Notes: a model not told the origin generated them from the letters alone. Counted from the first letter of the stretch, positions 24,753 through 40,171 are shown. The stretch is 64,000 nucleotides of DNA from Drosophila miranda (GCF_003369915.1 NC_046677.1:23392913-23456912), one strand, 5' to 3'. A program made the numbers and translations.

Positions 24753-27700
24753 ATGAATCTAAATAAATTACTTTTCTGATCGGAAACGCAGGTTTGGTGG
24801 ATTCATTGACAAGTACCTCTTCCACAAACAACATCTTCTCCCATTTTCCTATCAAAAATATTTTGTTTATTCCTATTGGGGGGCACCCCACCCCCCTACT
24901 CTATATTAATGGGAAACTTTGAGGGCCTGATTTATGTTTACCACCGCATGAGTCTATATATCACACCATCCCGTATTGTACTTCGATATATCTCTCATCC
25001 ATCAGCCGTGAAATATTGCTCCTCCTCTACCGCCGCCTTGATATCGGAGCTCCCCCGCCGCCACCACCACCACCACTGCATCTGCCACCTAGCCCGATAA
25101 ATTCCATGCCCGAACCCGATGATATTATCGTTGGGCCACACAATGGCAAAAATACACAAAAAAAAAAAACAAAAAAAAAAGAAGAAAAATATGCCGATAG
25201 AGAAATTTATAGCCACCCATAGACATCGACATCGACATCGGTGTGGATGTGGATATGGATATGGACCCGTTGAAATGATATGAGAGTTGTGGCCATTATC
25301 CATAATCTCATCTACGTGAGTGAGCCCCAATAGTTTCGGTTTCGGTTCTGTTGTAGTAGGTTTTGTGGCTGTTATGGCCAATTAAATCGGGCTATTAGCG
25401 GCCGCCAGAAGTGCGAAGCCCCTGAGAAGAGAGGCCGTGTCTCAGTCCTGATTGTGTGGCGTTTGGAAATCTGTTTTATTTTTTTATTTTTTAACATTTT
25501 TCCCCATTTTTTTGTGTCGTTTTCAATCATATAAAAAAGTTGAAGAATATCACCCGACTTTTACCGTTGTTTTTACGAGCATAGTACTATATATCGTATC
25601 GAAGACCCCGCGGATCCCGATGCCCGAATCCCGTGTCTAGGCTATAAAAACCATAAAAGAACTTCTGCATTTCGATTGGGGGGGGCGCCATTGTGGTTCG
25701 ATCTTCACAAGTGTATGCGATATGGAAGGAGCCATAAAGTAGTTAAGTGCCCGAATACCCGGATAACCGAAGGGTTTCATTCCATTCCATGCTGGAGGAA
25801 CCTTCCTCCATAATGTTATGGTAGCCAAAACGCTCCAAATGGCAGTTGCGTGATGCCACCACAAAATAAAGCCAGACAAAAGGTACCATTCCCACTCCCA
25901 TTCCAAATATAAAATCCAGAATCTGAGCCCCACCAAAATGCCGTCCATCAGCAGCAGTGGCTGGCAGCGGCAGCGGCGGCAGTCGGATCATCAGTTAAAT
26001 GAAACGATTGAAGCCCGAATTGAAGTCTTTAGTCAACGGAACACGCAAAGCAACAATTGGCTGGAAGGAAAGAGTCTTTGGGGTATTCTCCCCATACAAA
26101 AAGAGCGAGAGAGAGCGGAGGCGTCTTCCCCCAACTCCATCAGCTGCCGTCGCGAATCTCCGCCAGACAGACTGACAGACAGACAGACACTGATAGGCTG
26201 TCAATAGTTGTGCCCCGGCTATGCTTCATTAATCACAACATGATGCAAAAATTTCTATGGAAGCCAAACCCCAGCGCGGCTTATGTTTTAATGCTTAAAT
26301 GTGGGAAGGTATATTGGACAGATGACATAGCATGTCCTATCCTTGTAGAACGAAAACTGTTCTCCATAAAGAAAGGTAAAACCCTAATATGATGCTAAAG
26401 TTATTCACGAAATAATTCTCGTGCGGAAGTTCCCCAAAATATGTTACTGACTTACTACATATATGCCATAAAATAGTAATTGTGTAGCGTCAACTTTTTC
26501 ACTCTTTCTATGAGATATAAGGATGTATTTCATCCACCTAAAATAAGTCACAGGTATCTCCGAGATCATCAATGTTCCGTGCAATGTTCCAGCTGGTCGC
26601 ATGCAAAAATTGCGCATACGCCGCATTGACCTCGCCCTGCCCGGGCCTCTCTCAGGCTCATAATAATGCAATATCACTAATTTATGAAGCTCTGGATGGA
26701 GACGGAGCATAATCATGGTCTGATGTGGATGTGGCTGTGGCTGTGGCTCCCTTGCTGTGTCGCTGTCGATGAGAATCGAAAAAAGCTCATCATCTGCAGA
26801 AGAAGCACCAAAAGAAGCAGCCAGCAGCTGACGCGATGGAGGAGGCCTACGAGGGAGTTTGGGATGTTTGGATACATCGATCGCCTTCGATCCGCGCGGA
26901 TCTCTCGACAACTCTCAGTCGTCGGCGTATCTCATGTGCGGCTGTGGCTCCGAATGCGGCTGCTGCTCTTGGAATGTGCAACGTCATTATTTTCATGATT
27001 GTTCAGGTATTCAAAAATGCTCTCGGGGTGCCTGGTGCTGGTGCTCCATTCGTACGGTTGGTGGATCGGTGTTCGATCTGTGGATCTGTGGTGGATTCGA
27101 CGATGTTCAGTGTTCCATCGCCATGTACAATATTTTCTTTAGTCAATCGAAGTTGTCGATGTGACTTTTATATGCCACTCAAGTGTTTCTCTTCCCCATG
27201 TTGCCTCTCTCCCTTTAGATGTTGCTGTTATTGCTGTTGCTGTTGGTGTTGCTGTTGCGTGTCTATCAGCGGTGCGGGTGTTAAAGACCACTGAAGACAA
27301 TTGTTATTTTTAATATCATTGTTGGCATGCTGCCCGTCCAAGCCATGAGTATTCACTGTAAAAGTTCCCTCTCCATCAGCCTCCATCTCCATCCCTCCTC
27401 CACTCCACCTTCTGCACTCAGTCAAAGTTGGACTCTGTTATTGTAAGCCATGTCTAGTGATATGATTTTGCATTGTGTATTGTGTAGTATTTTTTCGGTC
27501 GATTGTCGGTTTTCAGAGAAGGCCGCCGCCACCACTGCCGCCGCCACCGCCACAGCCACAGCCGCCTCCAACGATGTCATGGCTTGGGTTTCTTGAGACC
27601 GTTTTTGATGGTTCCTTGAGAGAAAACTTTGAGCCATGAGTAATAGGAAAGCGATGTGAGATAGAGTGGGAAAACTTGGTAGGTGTTTGGCAATAACAAT

Positions 27701-30700
27701 ATTAATAAGAAGATGTTTAAACAGGGAATTATGTAAAAATCGTCTTTTGTATTCAGTTTTCGGAGAAATAAAATCCATGATGGTCAAATTTTAACATCCA
27801 AATAATGTTAAATAGTACAGAAAGTTTGGGTATCGATTTCTTTAAAGAATTCTAAAATATTAAAATGATTTAGCATAACATAACTTGTAAAAGTGTGTAA
27901 AATGATTATTATTATTATTATCCGAGGTTTCAATTCAAAATAATTTTAAAATACCTATTTCCCGTTACTACCTCATTCAACATACACACATACAACCGCA
28001 TTCCACCTAATGTTCCAATTGATTCAATATAAAGAAACTTCTTAACTAATCGTCATCACCTCATTGTCATTGTCATTGTCATTGGCCTACACCCCGTACC
28101 ACGTACCCATCCACAGTCGAGACTCTTTGTCTGGGCCAAAATAAACTTAACGATGATTTCCTCCCTCCAATCCTCAATCCAAACCCAAGTCGGGGCTTAT
28201 CTTCCGAAGAACAAAACCCGAGATCTGCTATGCTAATCGGGTCGTACATTTGAATTTGTTGAGGGACCACCCAACCAAAAGCAATTTGCATTTGCATCAT
28301 CAAACATAACAGATCATGATTTCAATTCCAATTCCATTCCTATTCCAATTCCAATTCCGTTTCCAGTTTGGAAACGTTTTGAGTTTCGAATTGAATTCAT
28401 TGTCAAGTCTCGCATCGAACCGTTGAATCGTTCTGGAGCCCACAGTCGAATGACTAATTAATTGTCTGTTGATTTAGTTGGCCATTAAAACGCGATGCTA
28501 AAACGCCTCCGACTTTAGAGACTTGTCGCCCTGGCCGACTTGTGGCCGTGTTGCTTGTTTTATTTGTGCATACGCATTAAATCGCTATAGTTCAGTTCCA
28601 ACAATCAAAGAAACCCAAAAAACAACAAGAAATTCTAGAAGGTTGTCGACGTTTTGTTACCCTCAGATAATCTTTCGTTCCTAGAAAACCATATGGTCAT
28701 AAAGTTATAAAATTGTTCTAGCTTTTAGGGAATTATAACAAACAGAATGCAGCAGCAGATGTACTTTGACGCTAATGAAATACCTGGCAAACATCTGCTA
28801 ATAATCGTAACACCTCTAAAAGTTTAAGGGTATTCAAAAACGCATCATCCCGAGAGGTTAAAAAAAGAGAAGAAAAAAATTTAGACATTCCCCCGGAGAC
28901 TTGGAGACTTGGAGCTGATAAACTGAAGTCATTGCAGGCGCAACAACATCAACAACGGCAATGAAACTGCCCACACAGAGAGCCGTAGCACTGCCACCAC
29001 TAACCACCAGAACACCACAAAACCAGCACCACCAGAACCACCACAAAGTGGTCAATGATGATGATGGTGCTGATGATGCTGGTTGCCTGGCGATGGAAGA
29101 GGGACTGAGAGAGGGATCGCCAGCCGATGCCACAATTATCAAGTGTGAAAACCAGCGAATAACAAATTAAGCGAGTGATACGATGTCTTCCAGAACCACA
29201 ACCAGAACCAGAATCGAACTCAACTCGAACCTGACACTGCAAATGTATTGAATGTATATGGACAAGATTGTCCCAAACCCAAACCCAAACCCAAACTCAC
29301 AGAAAGCCAGAGACAGAGGCAGAGCCAGAGCCAGAACCAGATGCAGACGTAGATGGAGACCCAAATCCAGTGCCAGACCCAAGGATAGGGACTGCCAACA
29401 GGGGACACAGTCAACGAGACAGGCACTACTCCGATATCAGTTTTATGGGTGGCCCACATGTCGAGGGCCATAAAGTAGAAAATTATCACCTTTTAAATTG
29501 AAGAATCCAAACAAATTGAAACGGATATCGTGTTTAAGTGCTATCGACATCACTTCTATTAGCCCTGCGACCAGGGAAGATGTGTGTCTGACACCCAGCC
29601 ACGGCCACGACCATCCCCAGTCCCAGTCCCAGCCTCAGACGAAGACGAAGACTCGGACCATTGGGTTACATGACTCCTCATCCATGTCCGCATCCTTCTT
29701 CTCCACCTCCTGCCCCATGCGACAAGCCAATTAAAAATATAAAAAAAAGTCCAACAGAAGTAGAAATGTTCGCTAGTGGAAAATGAACGGACTAGAAGGT
29801 ACTTCTTGAATGGGATATTTGAATAAACTTTTCACAGACTGGATCTCACATTGATATATCTTTCTACAAATCTCCAGTCTCTAATCTCCTCTGATATAGA
29901 TTATGACTTAAGATCAGCTTTAACGATCATAATGAAAGCAATTAGACGCTTCGAATGATCCCTTAATCAGCACAGAAAATTATTCATCTAATATCTGATA
30001 ATTAGCTATCTTAAAATATCGTTGACTTATGAAGCGGATAGATATAGGATCCCATTCTAGCCATGATTTATACTTATACTTATGTTCGCACAGATCTTTT
30101 TTCTCTCAGTTGCTGTAACCCAATGTTCCATAATCCAATGTACCCCAGATATACCCCACAGGGTTTCAGGCATCACCGAAAGCCAAGTAAAAATGCGTGG
30201 GTTTATTCTCTAGTCGGATATCCAAGATCCACTTGGGCATGAGAGCGGAATGAGAGCTTATTCCTCTTCTTCTTGGCCAGCCAGAGCCCCATTAGCCACA
30301 AAAGGTGTAGGCCGAAAATGCTCTCAGCCGGGGCAAGGCATCAAATTCGCAGCAGGAGAGAGGACAGATGCAGAGGAGCAGCAATATTTGATTTGCTGGA
30401 CAGTTGGCAACTGCAGCAGTTGGCAATTATTGCATATTACGTGGATAGTTGACAGTTGGGAGAGACGAAAGAGAGAGGGAGAGAGAGGAAGAGAGCATAG
30501 GGGTTTGATTACGCATTGAACTCTGGGGCTAGGCCTAATTGAACAACCTACCACCTGCCCTGATCTGAGGTTTACTTAACGTAAAACTTAAGCCTCCAAA
30601 AACCCTGATCAGCGATCAACGGCAGCTTCGAAAAGCAAGGAGGGTGGGGATCTGGGATCAGGCAGTGTAGACGGGTGCGGACGATGACGATGGCCAGACT

Positions 30701-33700
30701 GGCAGCAGTCGTTTCGTCTCCCTCTCCAGCTCCCAGCTCTCCACCATAAAGGCACTCCGTGGGAAATGGCGTGTGCCCTCGAGCGTGTGCCGACCAATTT
30801 GACTCCTCGCGAACTGGAAAAATACGAAGGTAATAATTCACAAAAAAATATTTGTAGAAACTTGCATGGGAACAATCGCGTTGGACGTTGATTTCTCGAA
30901 AAGCGTTCGCGTTCGGGTTCGGGTCTGGTTGGGTCTTGCCTGGTGGCTGGCGGCTGGTGCATGGTCTTGGCCATGCCCCATGCCTCTGTATGCTGCTCAT
31001 TTTATAAGGCTCCGACACGGTGCCAGGGCTGCACAAGCTGCATCTTAAATGCCGAATGCCGAATGCCGAAGGTGGAGCCAGCTTTGGGGCGTGGGCATTG
31101 AAGAAGCTTCACTCCGGAGTCAAATTATCGAGCACCGAACATTATTTAGACACAATATCTGCGTATCGAGAGCTCTTCAAGAGAGCTCTGCATTTAAATT
31201 CTCGATTTTATTTTCGCCCAAAATTCGTACTTCCAGTCCCTGTTCTGGCCACACTTGACTCGACTCGAGTTTCGAGCGACTACCAAAGCTCATTGCCACG
31301 CCATGTCTGTGCCCCAACACGCCCCCGTTTATGTCCCAAAACAGTCTGCCCTCTGTCCTTGCAGCTACCCCTCTCTACTCGGGATTCAGAGCGCAGTCAG
31401 CCACTGACTAAGTGCGAATCTGTGGCGCAATCAGTTGACTCAGGACGCGGCACTCGGACTCTTGGAGCTGGCATAGTTTCTGAATTTATTTCACCAGTCC
31501 CCCAACTTTAAACCCCGACTCTCGATATAGCCCGACCCCCAGACGAACAGTCAACTATTGGAGGGAGGCTCTCGGGTCAGGCCACGACCACGTCCGCACT
31601 GATGTTGATGATGATGATGGCGGTGCTGCCACAGTTGCAGCCACAGTTGCTGCTGCCACAGATGCTGCTGCTGCTGCTGCTGCGGTTGCTGCCGTTAAAG
31701 AAGGCGAGTAGGTGGATCGTACGTTTGCTTACTAACTGCCGTGGTCAAAATGTTTATCAACTTTAATATTAAATTGTATGCCCGAGCCAAGGCGGACAAA
31801 TCCCCCTCTCACGACAGGAGCGGACTTTACCGCTTCAGGGGGATGCAAAATGTTGTGATAGTTATGTTATAAAGAATTTTCGAAAGTTTTTAGTTGCTTT
31901 CTGAAATTTTGATAAGTTCTGGAACCTGTAGAGTCTATATCTATAGGAAACTCAGGGACATATCCCTAAGAACAGAAGTTTATTATATTATGCTAACTAC
32001 AGCTGTCTATACGATTGCCTTTGATTCCTGATTATTGATTGATATTCCAAGTTTTCTGGGTATTAGTTTAGTTTATGGAATGGAAAATAAAGTTATTTAT
32101 TTCAAAATACCATTCGTTTTGGGACACTGATTTTGTTCATAATATCCAAACCGCTTTCTAAGCCAAGTTTAGCTTCATACATAATTTCAATTAGTCAAAT
32201 CTGTGAATCCTCTCCAGGCCATGGCGGATCCGCTCCTGTCTTCCAGACTTTTAGTTGCTGGTGGCGTACACTCTGACCGGTCGAGAGGTTCGCTGGCAGC
32301 AGAAGGCAAATGAGGGGGAGAATGAGAGGGGTGTCCTGCCATAAAGCACGCCGCTGCCTCGACTGCCTACCGCACCGCCCGCAACGCGCCTGAGCAATCA
32401 GAGATGTGTTGTGTTGTGGCCCGTTTGCTGTTTGCCATGGCCTGTCCAGCCCCTCAGCTTCAGTTCCAGCTTTAACTTCAGTTGCAGCCCCAGCCGGTCG
32501 GTCAGCAGCCATGCAACTCCCCCAGTACCCCCGAATGACCTGCCCTTACTCTACTGGACTCCAGTCCAATCCACTGGACTCCACTCCACTCCACTCGAAC
32601 CGAGACTCGCGCGTCTCCGCGTGCAGCTTTCGTGCTGCATTTGGCCGGCGGCGAAATTTGTCGCACGTTGAGTATTTTTAAACCATGAGAAAATCCTTTG
32701 GCGCTAATAGCCCGAATTCCTTGTGCTTAACATAAAAATCGCCTCTTGTACCCACTACATCATGCAATATGGTCTTGAAATTAGTTGGGAATTGGCAATG
32801 GAGTAAAAGGGGATTGTGCTTAAGGAGAGAACCCCAACTACAACCCCAACCCCCCATTTTTAGCATATGTAAGTGTGGGGCTTTTATTGCCTTCTTGTTG
32901 CCTATTCCCATAATCATGTGAAAATGGCTGAAACGGTTCTTCCCGATGAGAGTCGGACAATTCTCGTTATCTTGCCTGGAGGATCATTCATATTTAAAGA
33001 AAGATCAATGGGATTTCAGCTCGAATATATTGGAAACTTCATGGGAATTAGATTCATTCATAATTGAAGAGAGGTCTTTAGTTTTATGGATATACTATAG
33101 TGCTTGTCTACGTATGTATGCCATAGATATAATACGTATCCTTCTAACGAACGCTCAATAAAAATTGACCTGGGTAGGTGCTATTTCTCCTATAACGGAT
33201 ATTGATTCTTTATGATCAACCTTCAAAGAAAGGTTATACTGAATTGAATTAAACTTTTCTTATAAAAAAGATCAATAAATTACCAATTCTTCGCTGGAGA
33301 TCCCCAACTTATTCCAGCCCCAGCCCTAAAGCACTTAATACGAAATTTGCCAAATTTTCAACGCTCTTCCATCAATCGAGCGGTAATTACCATATCATAA
33401 TGATCTCACATCTCTGCCGATTGCCGATTGCGACACCGTATTGACCGTATTGAGTATTGTTGTTAACAAATTAACGTAGAAAGCTCAACGAACCCGATGA
33501 GCACGCAGCGGGGTAAAAAATGGAAAAGAGAACCTAACTTAAAATCCAAGACTGTCGATGGGATGGATGACGAGGCATCGATCGGGGCCTGATGAGGTCT
33601 GACGTTGATGCCGAGGGACACCCCGGTGAGAGCCAGAGAGCGCAATGGACTCGACTCGACTCGAATGCATCCCCAGCAGATCCCAGCCAGAATCCCAGGC

Positions 33701-35526
33701 CCAGGCCCATGCCCAAGCTTAAGCCCAATCCCGCCTGGGAGTGCATGTCAGAGGCATGTAAACGTGAAGAAACATAATTTGTAGGCACGTACCGTAGGCA
33801 AACGCCAACGCCAACGCCAATAAGATTCAGGTTGAAGTTGAAGATCGGGGTGGAGGTGGTATGGGAGGCAGTGGAGGCAGTGGAGGCAAAGGTTGAGGTT
33901 GTGGCTGGGTGAGGGACATACATATGTAAATGTCGGGGCGTTAAATCGGTGCATAGACGATGATCGGGGTCTAGTCGTCTCTCTTTCTCTCTGACTAACC
34001 GTTTATGGATATGAAATATTGTTTCGTCCAGGCCCCAGCCCCGAAGATCATTGTGTGTTCGGGAACTCGGAAGATCTTGTGTGCCATGTGAACTGCTGTT
34101 GATGTAGGTGTTCTCTCTCTCTCTCTGTCTCTTTCTGTGTCTCTCCAGACCCCAACTCCCTCAAAAAGATTCACATTCTTATGATTAATGATGGTAACTG
34201 CGACGGCGGCCCAAGGAATTTCAACATAACTACTTTGTGCCCAGATACAAATCGTTATTACACATTAAATGTTCCCAGTGAGTGGTTAATCAACAGCAGA
34301 GGGAACGCTGTTCAGGGTCAGGGTTTGGTCGAGAGCGAGGGCTTGTGGCTGCGATCGGGCCTGGGCTTCATGGGGTTCAGTGCGCGGGTGTATGCTTTTG
34401 AACCGCTGAACTGCCAGCGTGTAAATCAATTGAAAATAATTTGTTACTTTTAATAATAAGTGAAAGAAGCTGTGCGCATGCGCATGCCCATGGCGAGGAG
34501 TACGCCTCGAACGTGGGCCCGAAGCTCTTGCCTCTTTCCGCTTTCCTCTTGCCGCTTGGGAACCTGCCCCGGCCAGGTTGTAATTGATCATGTGTTTTGT
34601 GTGTGTCTGTCTCTCTCTCTGTGGGAGTGTGTCGGTGTATCGTACGATATGTGAGAGACAAACAAATAAACAAATAAACATTGGAGCTCAGAGACAGCGT
34701 TGACTGTTGGGCCATAATCGATGAAATCAATCGATCATGGAGAGAAGTACAGAGCAGGAGCGCAGGCCAGGAGGATGATTCCATAAAGAAAGGACACGGA
34801 TTTCTCTAAATGAAGGTACTATCGATGTAGGTATCGGAAAATGTGGTAGAAGAATCGGTTCAAAACGATTCAGGAAAGAATGAGAATAAGCCTTATCGCG
34901 AATAGCTTTCAAGAGAACCTCATTCCTAACTTAAGATCTATCATATCATTCGTTCCATCTTTAATCCCTCCTAACTACTCCCATGATTCCCGTCATGGTT
35001 CCCACTTTTTTGAAACGAGAATTTTTGATGAAAAAACTCAAAAATGAATGATGAGAGGATGTGAGGATATAACGAGCAGAGGAGCTCTAGCCACATATTA
35101 GGTGGTCCGTGACTCACACCCCGGTTCGGTCTTACTCATTTCGAGTCTCGTCTTCCTTTGAATAAAAGCTCTGCGATTGCCTTTGTGCCCAGTGAAGCGC
35201 CACATGTCGTCGATTCCTTGTAATCCCCCAATGAGAGATATTCCCAGAGCCCGAGGGATCCTGCTTAGGTGCTGAGGGGTGCTGGGGGGGACCCTCTTAT
35301 AATGTCTTATTTATATCGGATTATGGCTATCACACCATTTTCAAGGGTGTTCGAGTGACCACCATGAGAGTGCCACAATGCCAGCGGGCGCATTAAAATG
35401 TCAAAGAGAATGAAATAATAAAAAATAAAACAGACAGCGGACAACGGTGGAACGGACACCGAAGAACAAGTGAAAAGACGGCAATCTCAGAGCATAACAA
35501 ACAAAAGAGTTGTCAAGACAGCACAG

Positions 35527-35552
35527 ATCTCTCTCTCTCTCTCTCTCTCTCT
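35527..35552. repeat. (CT)n microsatellite
   Basis: Uninterrupted CT dinucleotide run of about 26 bp. Confidence 0.9.
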
Positions 35553-38500
35553 GTCGGCCATGGACGATGGAACCACTAACTAAGGTGTTGCCTGTTGCCG
35601 ACCATTTCATCTTTATCTGGCCAACACCACAACAACAGGGCATTGGGCGCGATGCCTTGGGGAAACACTATGGTTAACAGCAGCCTCTAAGCCACCACTC
35701 TCTCCCTGTGTCTCTCTGGTAATTCAATTAAGTTCTCAATAAGTGATTGGAGGGAGGATGGGGGATGGACTCCGTGGATGTGGACCTCCCATGCCCAAAG
35801 GTGTCGTCTAGTCGCTGCCCGCCGCCAATAAAATTGATCGCTCTCTTAGCCAGGTTAGCATTTGTTTTCCCAAACTGATTTGTGCCCGGTGATAAATTCA
35901 CCAGCCTAATTGACAGTCCCTTGTCAGAGTCTAAGGTCTCAGGCCTAGAGGGTCGGTCTTCTAGGGTTTCGTCTAGGTGGAAGGAGTACCACCAAAGGGT
36001 CTAGGTGTCAATTAATGCACTGACTGGGAGATTGAGCCCAACAGATAAGGCAAACCCAACCAGAAGAACCTCAGGCGATTAAATTGTTTGACCAAATCTA
36101 AGACAGAACCTGAAACAGAACCCCAGAGCAGTTGCTTGCTTTGTTCTGGTTTTTGTTTTTTGGCTGATATCGAGAAGACGCGTAAGTAAGTTATATTTAA
36201 AACACCTTTTTAGGCAAAACAAAAGTGTCAAAATATTCGATAGATAGTGGAGACGACCATAAAAGAAGAAAAACGAACACCCAGCGTGTCTCAGCTAGGT
36301 GTGGGGAGGGGTGAAGGGGGGCTCATGTGGTTGGTTGTGTGTTAGTTAGTTATGTTGTCAAGTACGTATCTCGGTCTCGGAATGGGTATCTCCATCGCCC
36401 CCTCCAAGATATGTGTCTCGTTCGTCGTTCGGCTTTTCATCTGGCAAGTGGAAGTAGGTGTCGTCTGGGGGCTCTAAGTAACTACGCGTGTAGTGCAATT
36501 AGGCTGCGACACATTGTGACACATGCGACTACTGTGTGTGCCACAACGCAACCATCGTCAAGTGGGGAGCGATCATAGGCGGCTCTGAAAAGGGGTGGTA
36601 ACTATGGGTAGGCAAAGGTGGAGTATGAGTCACTAGAAGATTCTTACACTCTGATGAGTTGTGATTTTTCTGAAGAGTCTTCTACTTAAGATACTTAAGC
36701 TTATGCCTATTCATTCACAGTCCTTAAAAAGTGAAGCATTTGTATTCGTAGATGAACAAATATTAAATAGAGGTAATGGTATTCCTTTGCAAATATGAAA
36801 ACTTTGTTCAGTGATGCTTAATGCATTAGACATCATATATCAATCTTTCCTAAAGACTCCCATATATGTATATCGAACACTTCCCTCATACGAGTATCAT
36901 TTCACTTGTGATCAAATCACAGTATTCGAATCGTAACGAAAGCAGTGAAGTGGCACGCACTGCTGTAGTGCCATGGGGCTAAAGGCGTAGCGTCGTCGGC
37001 ATATCAAACCACCTTCAAAAGCTGACAATCTAGACAATGTACAATTACGAGAGACAAGTTTTGTATCTGTGTTTTTGGGCTTGGCTCACTTGACAACTTG
37101 GAAATGGCAGACAGACATACAGAGTTATGTAGTTATGTGTAGGGTAATGCTGTCATCATCGCCATCAGCGGCTATGAGGGTTTCTGTCAACGGCCATTTA
37201 AAGAGTGTCCTCGTTCCGCTGGTACTCGAACTCCCCCTCCAGCCAGACCTCCTCGGTAGATCCATTGAATGGAATGGTGACGCTGGTACTCCCCGCTTAA
37301 GCTATTGAATAGCGAAAAATCGATTTGCAACGTTTTAATTGGCGAGCAGACGAGGCAACTTCATCGCAGACACATCTACTAGGTGGTCCACCAAGGCCAC
37401 AAGTGGAGTGCGAACGTGCCCCGAGCTGAACAAGAGTATGTCCTGCCGTCGAGATCCTGCAGCTCATTAAAATTGCATGCTCGGTAGGCAGCCATCGAGC
37501 CATCAGCCACCACGGGTGCCAAAAGGGCCAAGACACACAAGGATAGAGAAGGACATAGCCAAGAGAGAGCCAAGGGGTGCTTCTGTGGCAGTAAATGGCT
37601 CACTTTTGGCAGACGTCGTACTGCAGCACGTCCTGCCACTACAATTTACAACATACCTATAGGATATATTGGATAGGAGGAAATATGTACAGCATAGATC
37701 CGAAAGTGCCAACAGTACGGGGCTAGGGCCACCCTAGTTGCGGAACCGATCCTTTTAATTGTGGCCTAAAAAAGGCACAAACTGACAGCGATAGGGCAGG
37801 AGCAGACAAAAGGGACAAAACCCCATACGGACACACATCAATCTGACCAACTCCTTGCAGGATAACAGCTACAGCCTCTGCCTGTCCCATCCCTCTCTGG
37901 CTCACAGGAATCTCAGTCTTCGATGTCCCGCTGTGACTTTCACAAAATATTTTGGTTGTACGCAGTGCGGACTCGTGCAATTATGGCCTGTTCTGTGGAC
38001 AGTGTGTGTCGAATGGCAGGACATGACCTGGCCCAGGCCCAGGCCAACTCCTGGTGGTGCTCTGGCACTGGGGACTTCCTGCAGTGAAGTGTTGCAAAAC
38101 ACAGGATGGTATGGCTAGGACAAGTCCAACGGTTGACCAAGATAAGACCCATAGCCCCGGTCTGGATCTTGCTGCGATTTTGGCCAACCCACACTGGCCA
38201 AATGCCAGTGCGTAGCCGCAGGATATCTTGAGACATTGAAATGTCTCCTGGGCGTGGCAGGAGGGCGCGTCCAGGATACTTGTCATGGCATCGATCCACA
38301 CCACACCACACCATAGCACACACCTGAAGAGGGTTGACTTCAATGTAGACATCAATTGGCGAATACGTTTACATTTTGGATGCCAATGGCAATGCCAATG
38401 GTAATGGCAATCGCAAACAATGCGAAACGGAATCAATTGTACATGGCCATAATGCCCGAGCGAATGCCCCGAGTATGTCATCAAAGTGTAATGGAAATTG

Positions 38501-40165
38501 AGCAGCAAATGAGGCAGCTGTTGGTGCAACCAGCACGAAGATCCTTAGTACTTGGCATGCGGGCACAGACAGCCAGCCAGCCAGACAGTCAGACAGAAAT
38601 GACCTCAGGCGTCAATTAAAGACAATCTTATGCTCGATTTGGGACAAAGATCACAATCGAAATATTGGCAGTTCCTGGTAAGGAGCGTGCTAAAAGAAAT
38701 GGAGTTCCAAACGAAAAAGAATGAGCTGGAAACCTCAGAGGATTGCAATTGTCTTCCCCAGATTTAGATGCCATTTGGCACGTTCTCTTACTCATGGGAC
38801 AATTTCAATGGAAGCCACAATGAAAACTAAACCAAATCCTAAACCGAAACCGAAACCGAAACCGAGACCCAAATAAATGCCATAAATATTTGGACCACAC
38901 CTCAAAAATATAACAAAAGCAAAACATCAGCAAACCCGAAATCAAATTCAATTCGTTTCGATTTCATAAATTAACTTTTGCGACAGTTTTAACATTGATT
39001 TGGTTGCTTCCTTTTATAAGGCGAAACTTCTGCTTACTTAATCGGAATCTTGAAAATTAATAGAGCTGCTTAAAATGCTTCAAATATGAATGTGAATCAA
39101 AACTGAGTTGTGCCAATGGTTAATAAATTTTGACAGCTGCTGTTTGATGTTCTTCCCTAGATGGTCATCCAAATTGAATCAAATGAGTTATCGCCGCAGC
39201 ATGGGAACAAGGTGTGGGAGTAAGGCCAAAAAGGAGTTGCAGATAATATAGATACAGATATGATACGATTTAGATTTAGATTTAGAAGATACAGATATAC
39301 AGACAAGAATAGGTTGGGGAATGCTATGCGGAAGATACAGAACAAGCTGAAAATTCTATGAAATATATATTTGATGTTACTGCAAGTAGATTTTGCATTC
39401 AAAAATATAGATTTTCAAAGTCTATTATTATTGAAAGAAGATTGAAAATGTGTATTTGAAGAATGTTGAACATTTAAAGAAGAAGATACATATACTACAG
39501 TTTTCATAGGTTAATGTGAATATAGACTCATTCAAAAGATTTAATACTGGCTAGAAATTGTGCTAAAACTAAGAGTGCATAACCTCTTCTATAACCAATA
39601 TATATCTAATATAGTTTTCACCGGAATGACTATATTTCCAATAACTTGAAATTCATTGCAGCTTTATCAATTATCAACCCTTCTAAAATCAATTCCATGA
39701 TGTATACTTTCTTCTGCCGAATAATAAACCACTTCATAGAACCCTGTAGATTAACTTATCTGTCAAATACCATTGCGATTTCCAGACGATCATAAAAAGG
39801 AAGCAGAACTTAGGTTTTGGCTAAGTAAATCCCAGAAATTCCCACAGATATTCTCTGAGAATGTACCGCGATAAAGAAAAGACGTTATAAATTTCAGTTG
39901 ATATTATTTTCCATTTATACATACATATAATCGTATGGTTCTTGTGATAGCTTCATATCATTTTAGGCGCATGCAATGCTCAATTTTTGATACATACATA
40001 TATATAAAGACTATAGGCGATAATGAGATCGTTGTATCTTTGTGTTAAGTCGCGTTTGATAGGGCAAATTCTTGTATATGTTCATAAATCATATGGGAAT
40101 CACTACTACAAGAAATAATCATGAGACGTGGCTTGGATTAATGCATTGAACAATCCACGGATTGA

Positions 40166-40171
40166 TTTATT
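40166..40171 (-). other. Candidate polyadenylation signal of odd
   Basis: TTTATT on the plus strand (AATAAA on the minus strand), about 610 bp downstream of the odd stop codon in AT-rich sequence. The distance fits a 3' UTR of ordinary length. Confidence 0.35.

Larger units (their letters stand above)
13413..40165. other. About 27 kb gene-free interval between sob and odd
   Basis: No frame here has recognisable domain content. The region is dense in simple repeats typical of obscura-group flies: CT/GA runs (14252-14273, 16656-16680, 35527-35552), ATT repeats (about 27906-27921), AATTCC repeats (about 28320-28370), CCCAAA repeats (about 29276-29300), CTG repeats (about 31663-31683) and CCGAAA repeats (about 38833-38870). 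It also holds an inverted repeat at 16533 and a 40-bp-period direct repeat at 24677. Single Su(H)-type TGTGGGAA/CGTGGGAA words occur near 18472, 26298, 30757 and 39840. In flies the odd-family cluster is controlled by dispersed enhancers, so this DNA is probably regulatory, but exact elements cannot be drawn. Confidence 0.5.

Noticed and set aside
31020..31511. 163-codon plus-strand frame
   Set aside because: Starts in a GCCGAAT tandem repeat, with no recognisable motif or codon bias. I cannot support a gene, though it would deserve a transcript check.
37981..38529. 182-codon minus-strand frame
   Set aside because: Overlaps other long frames on both strands and has Cys/His/Trp-rich, random-looking composition without zinc-finger spacing.
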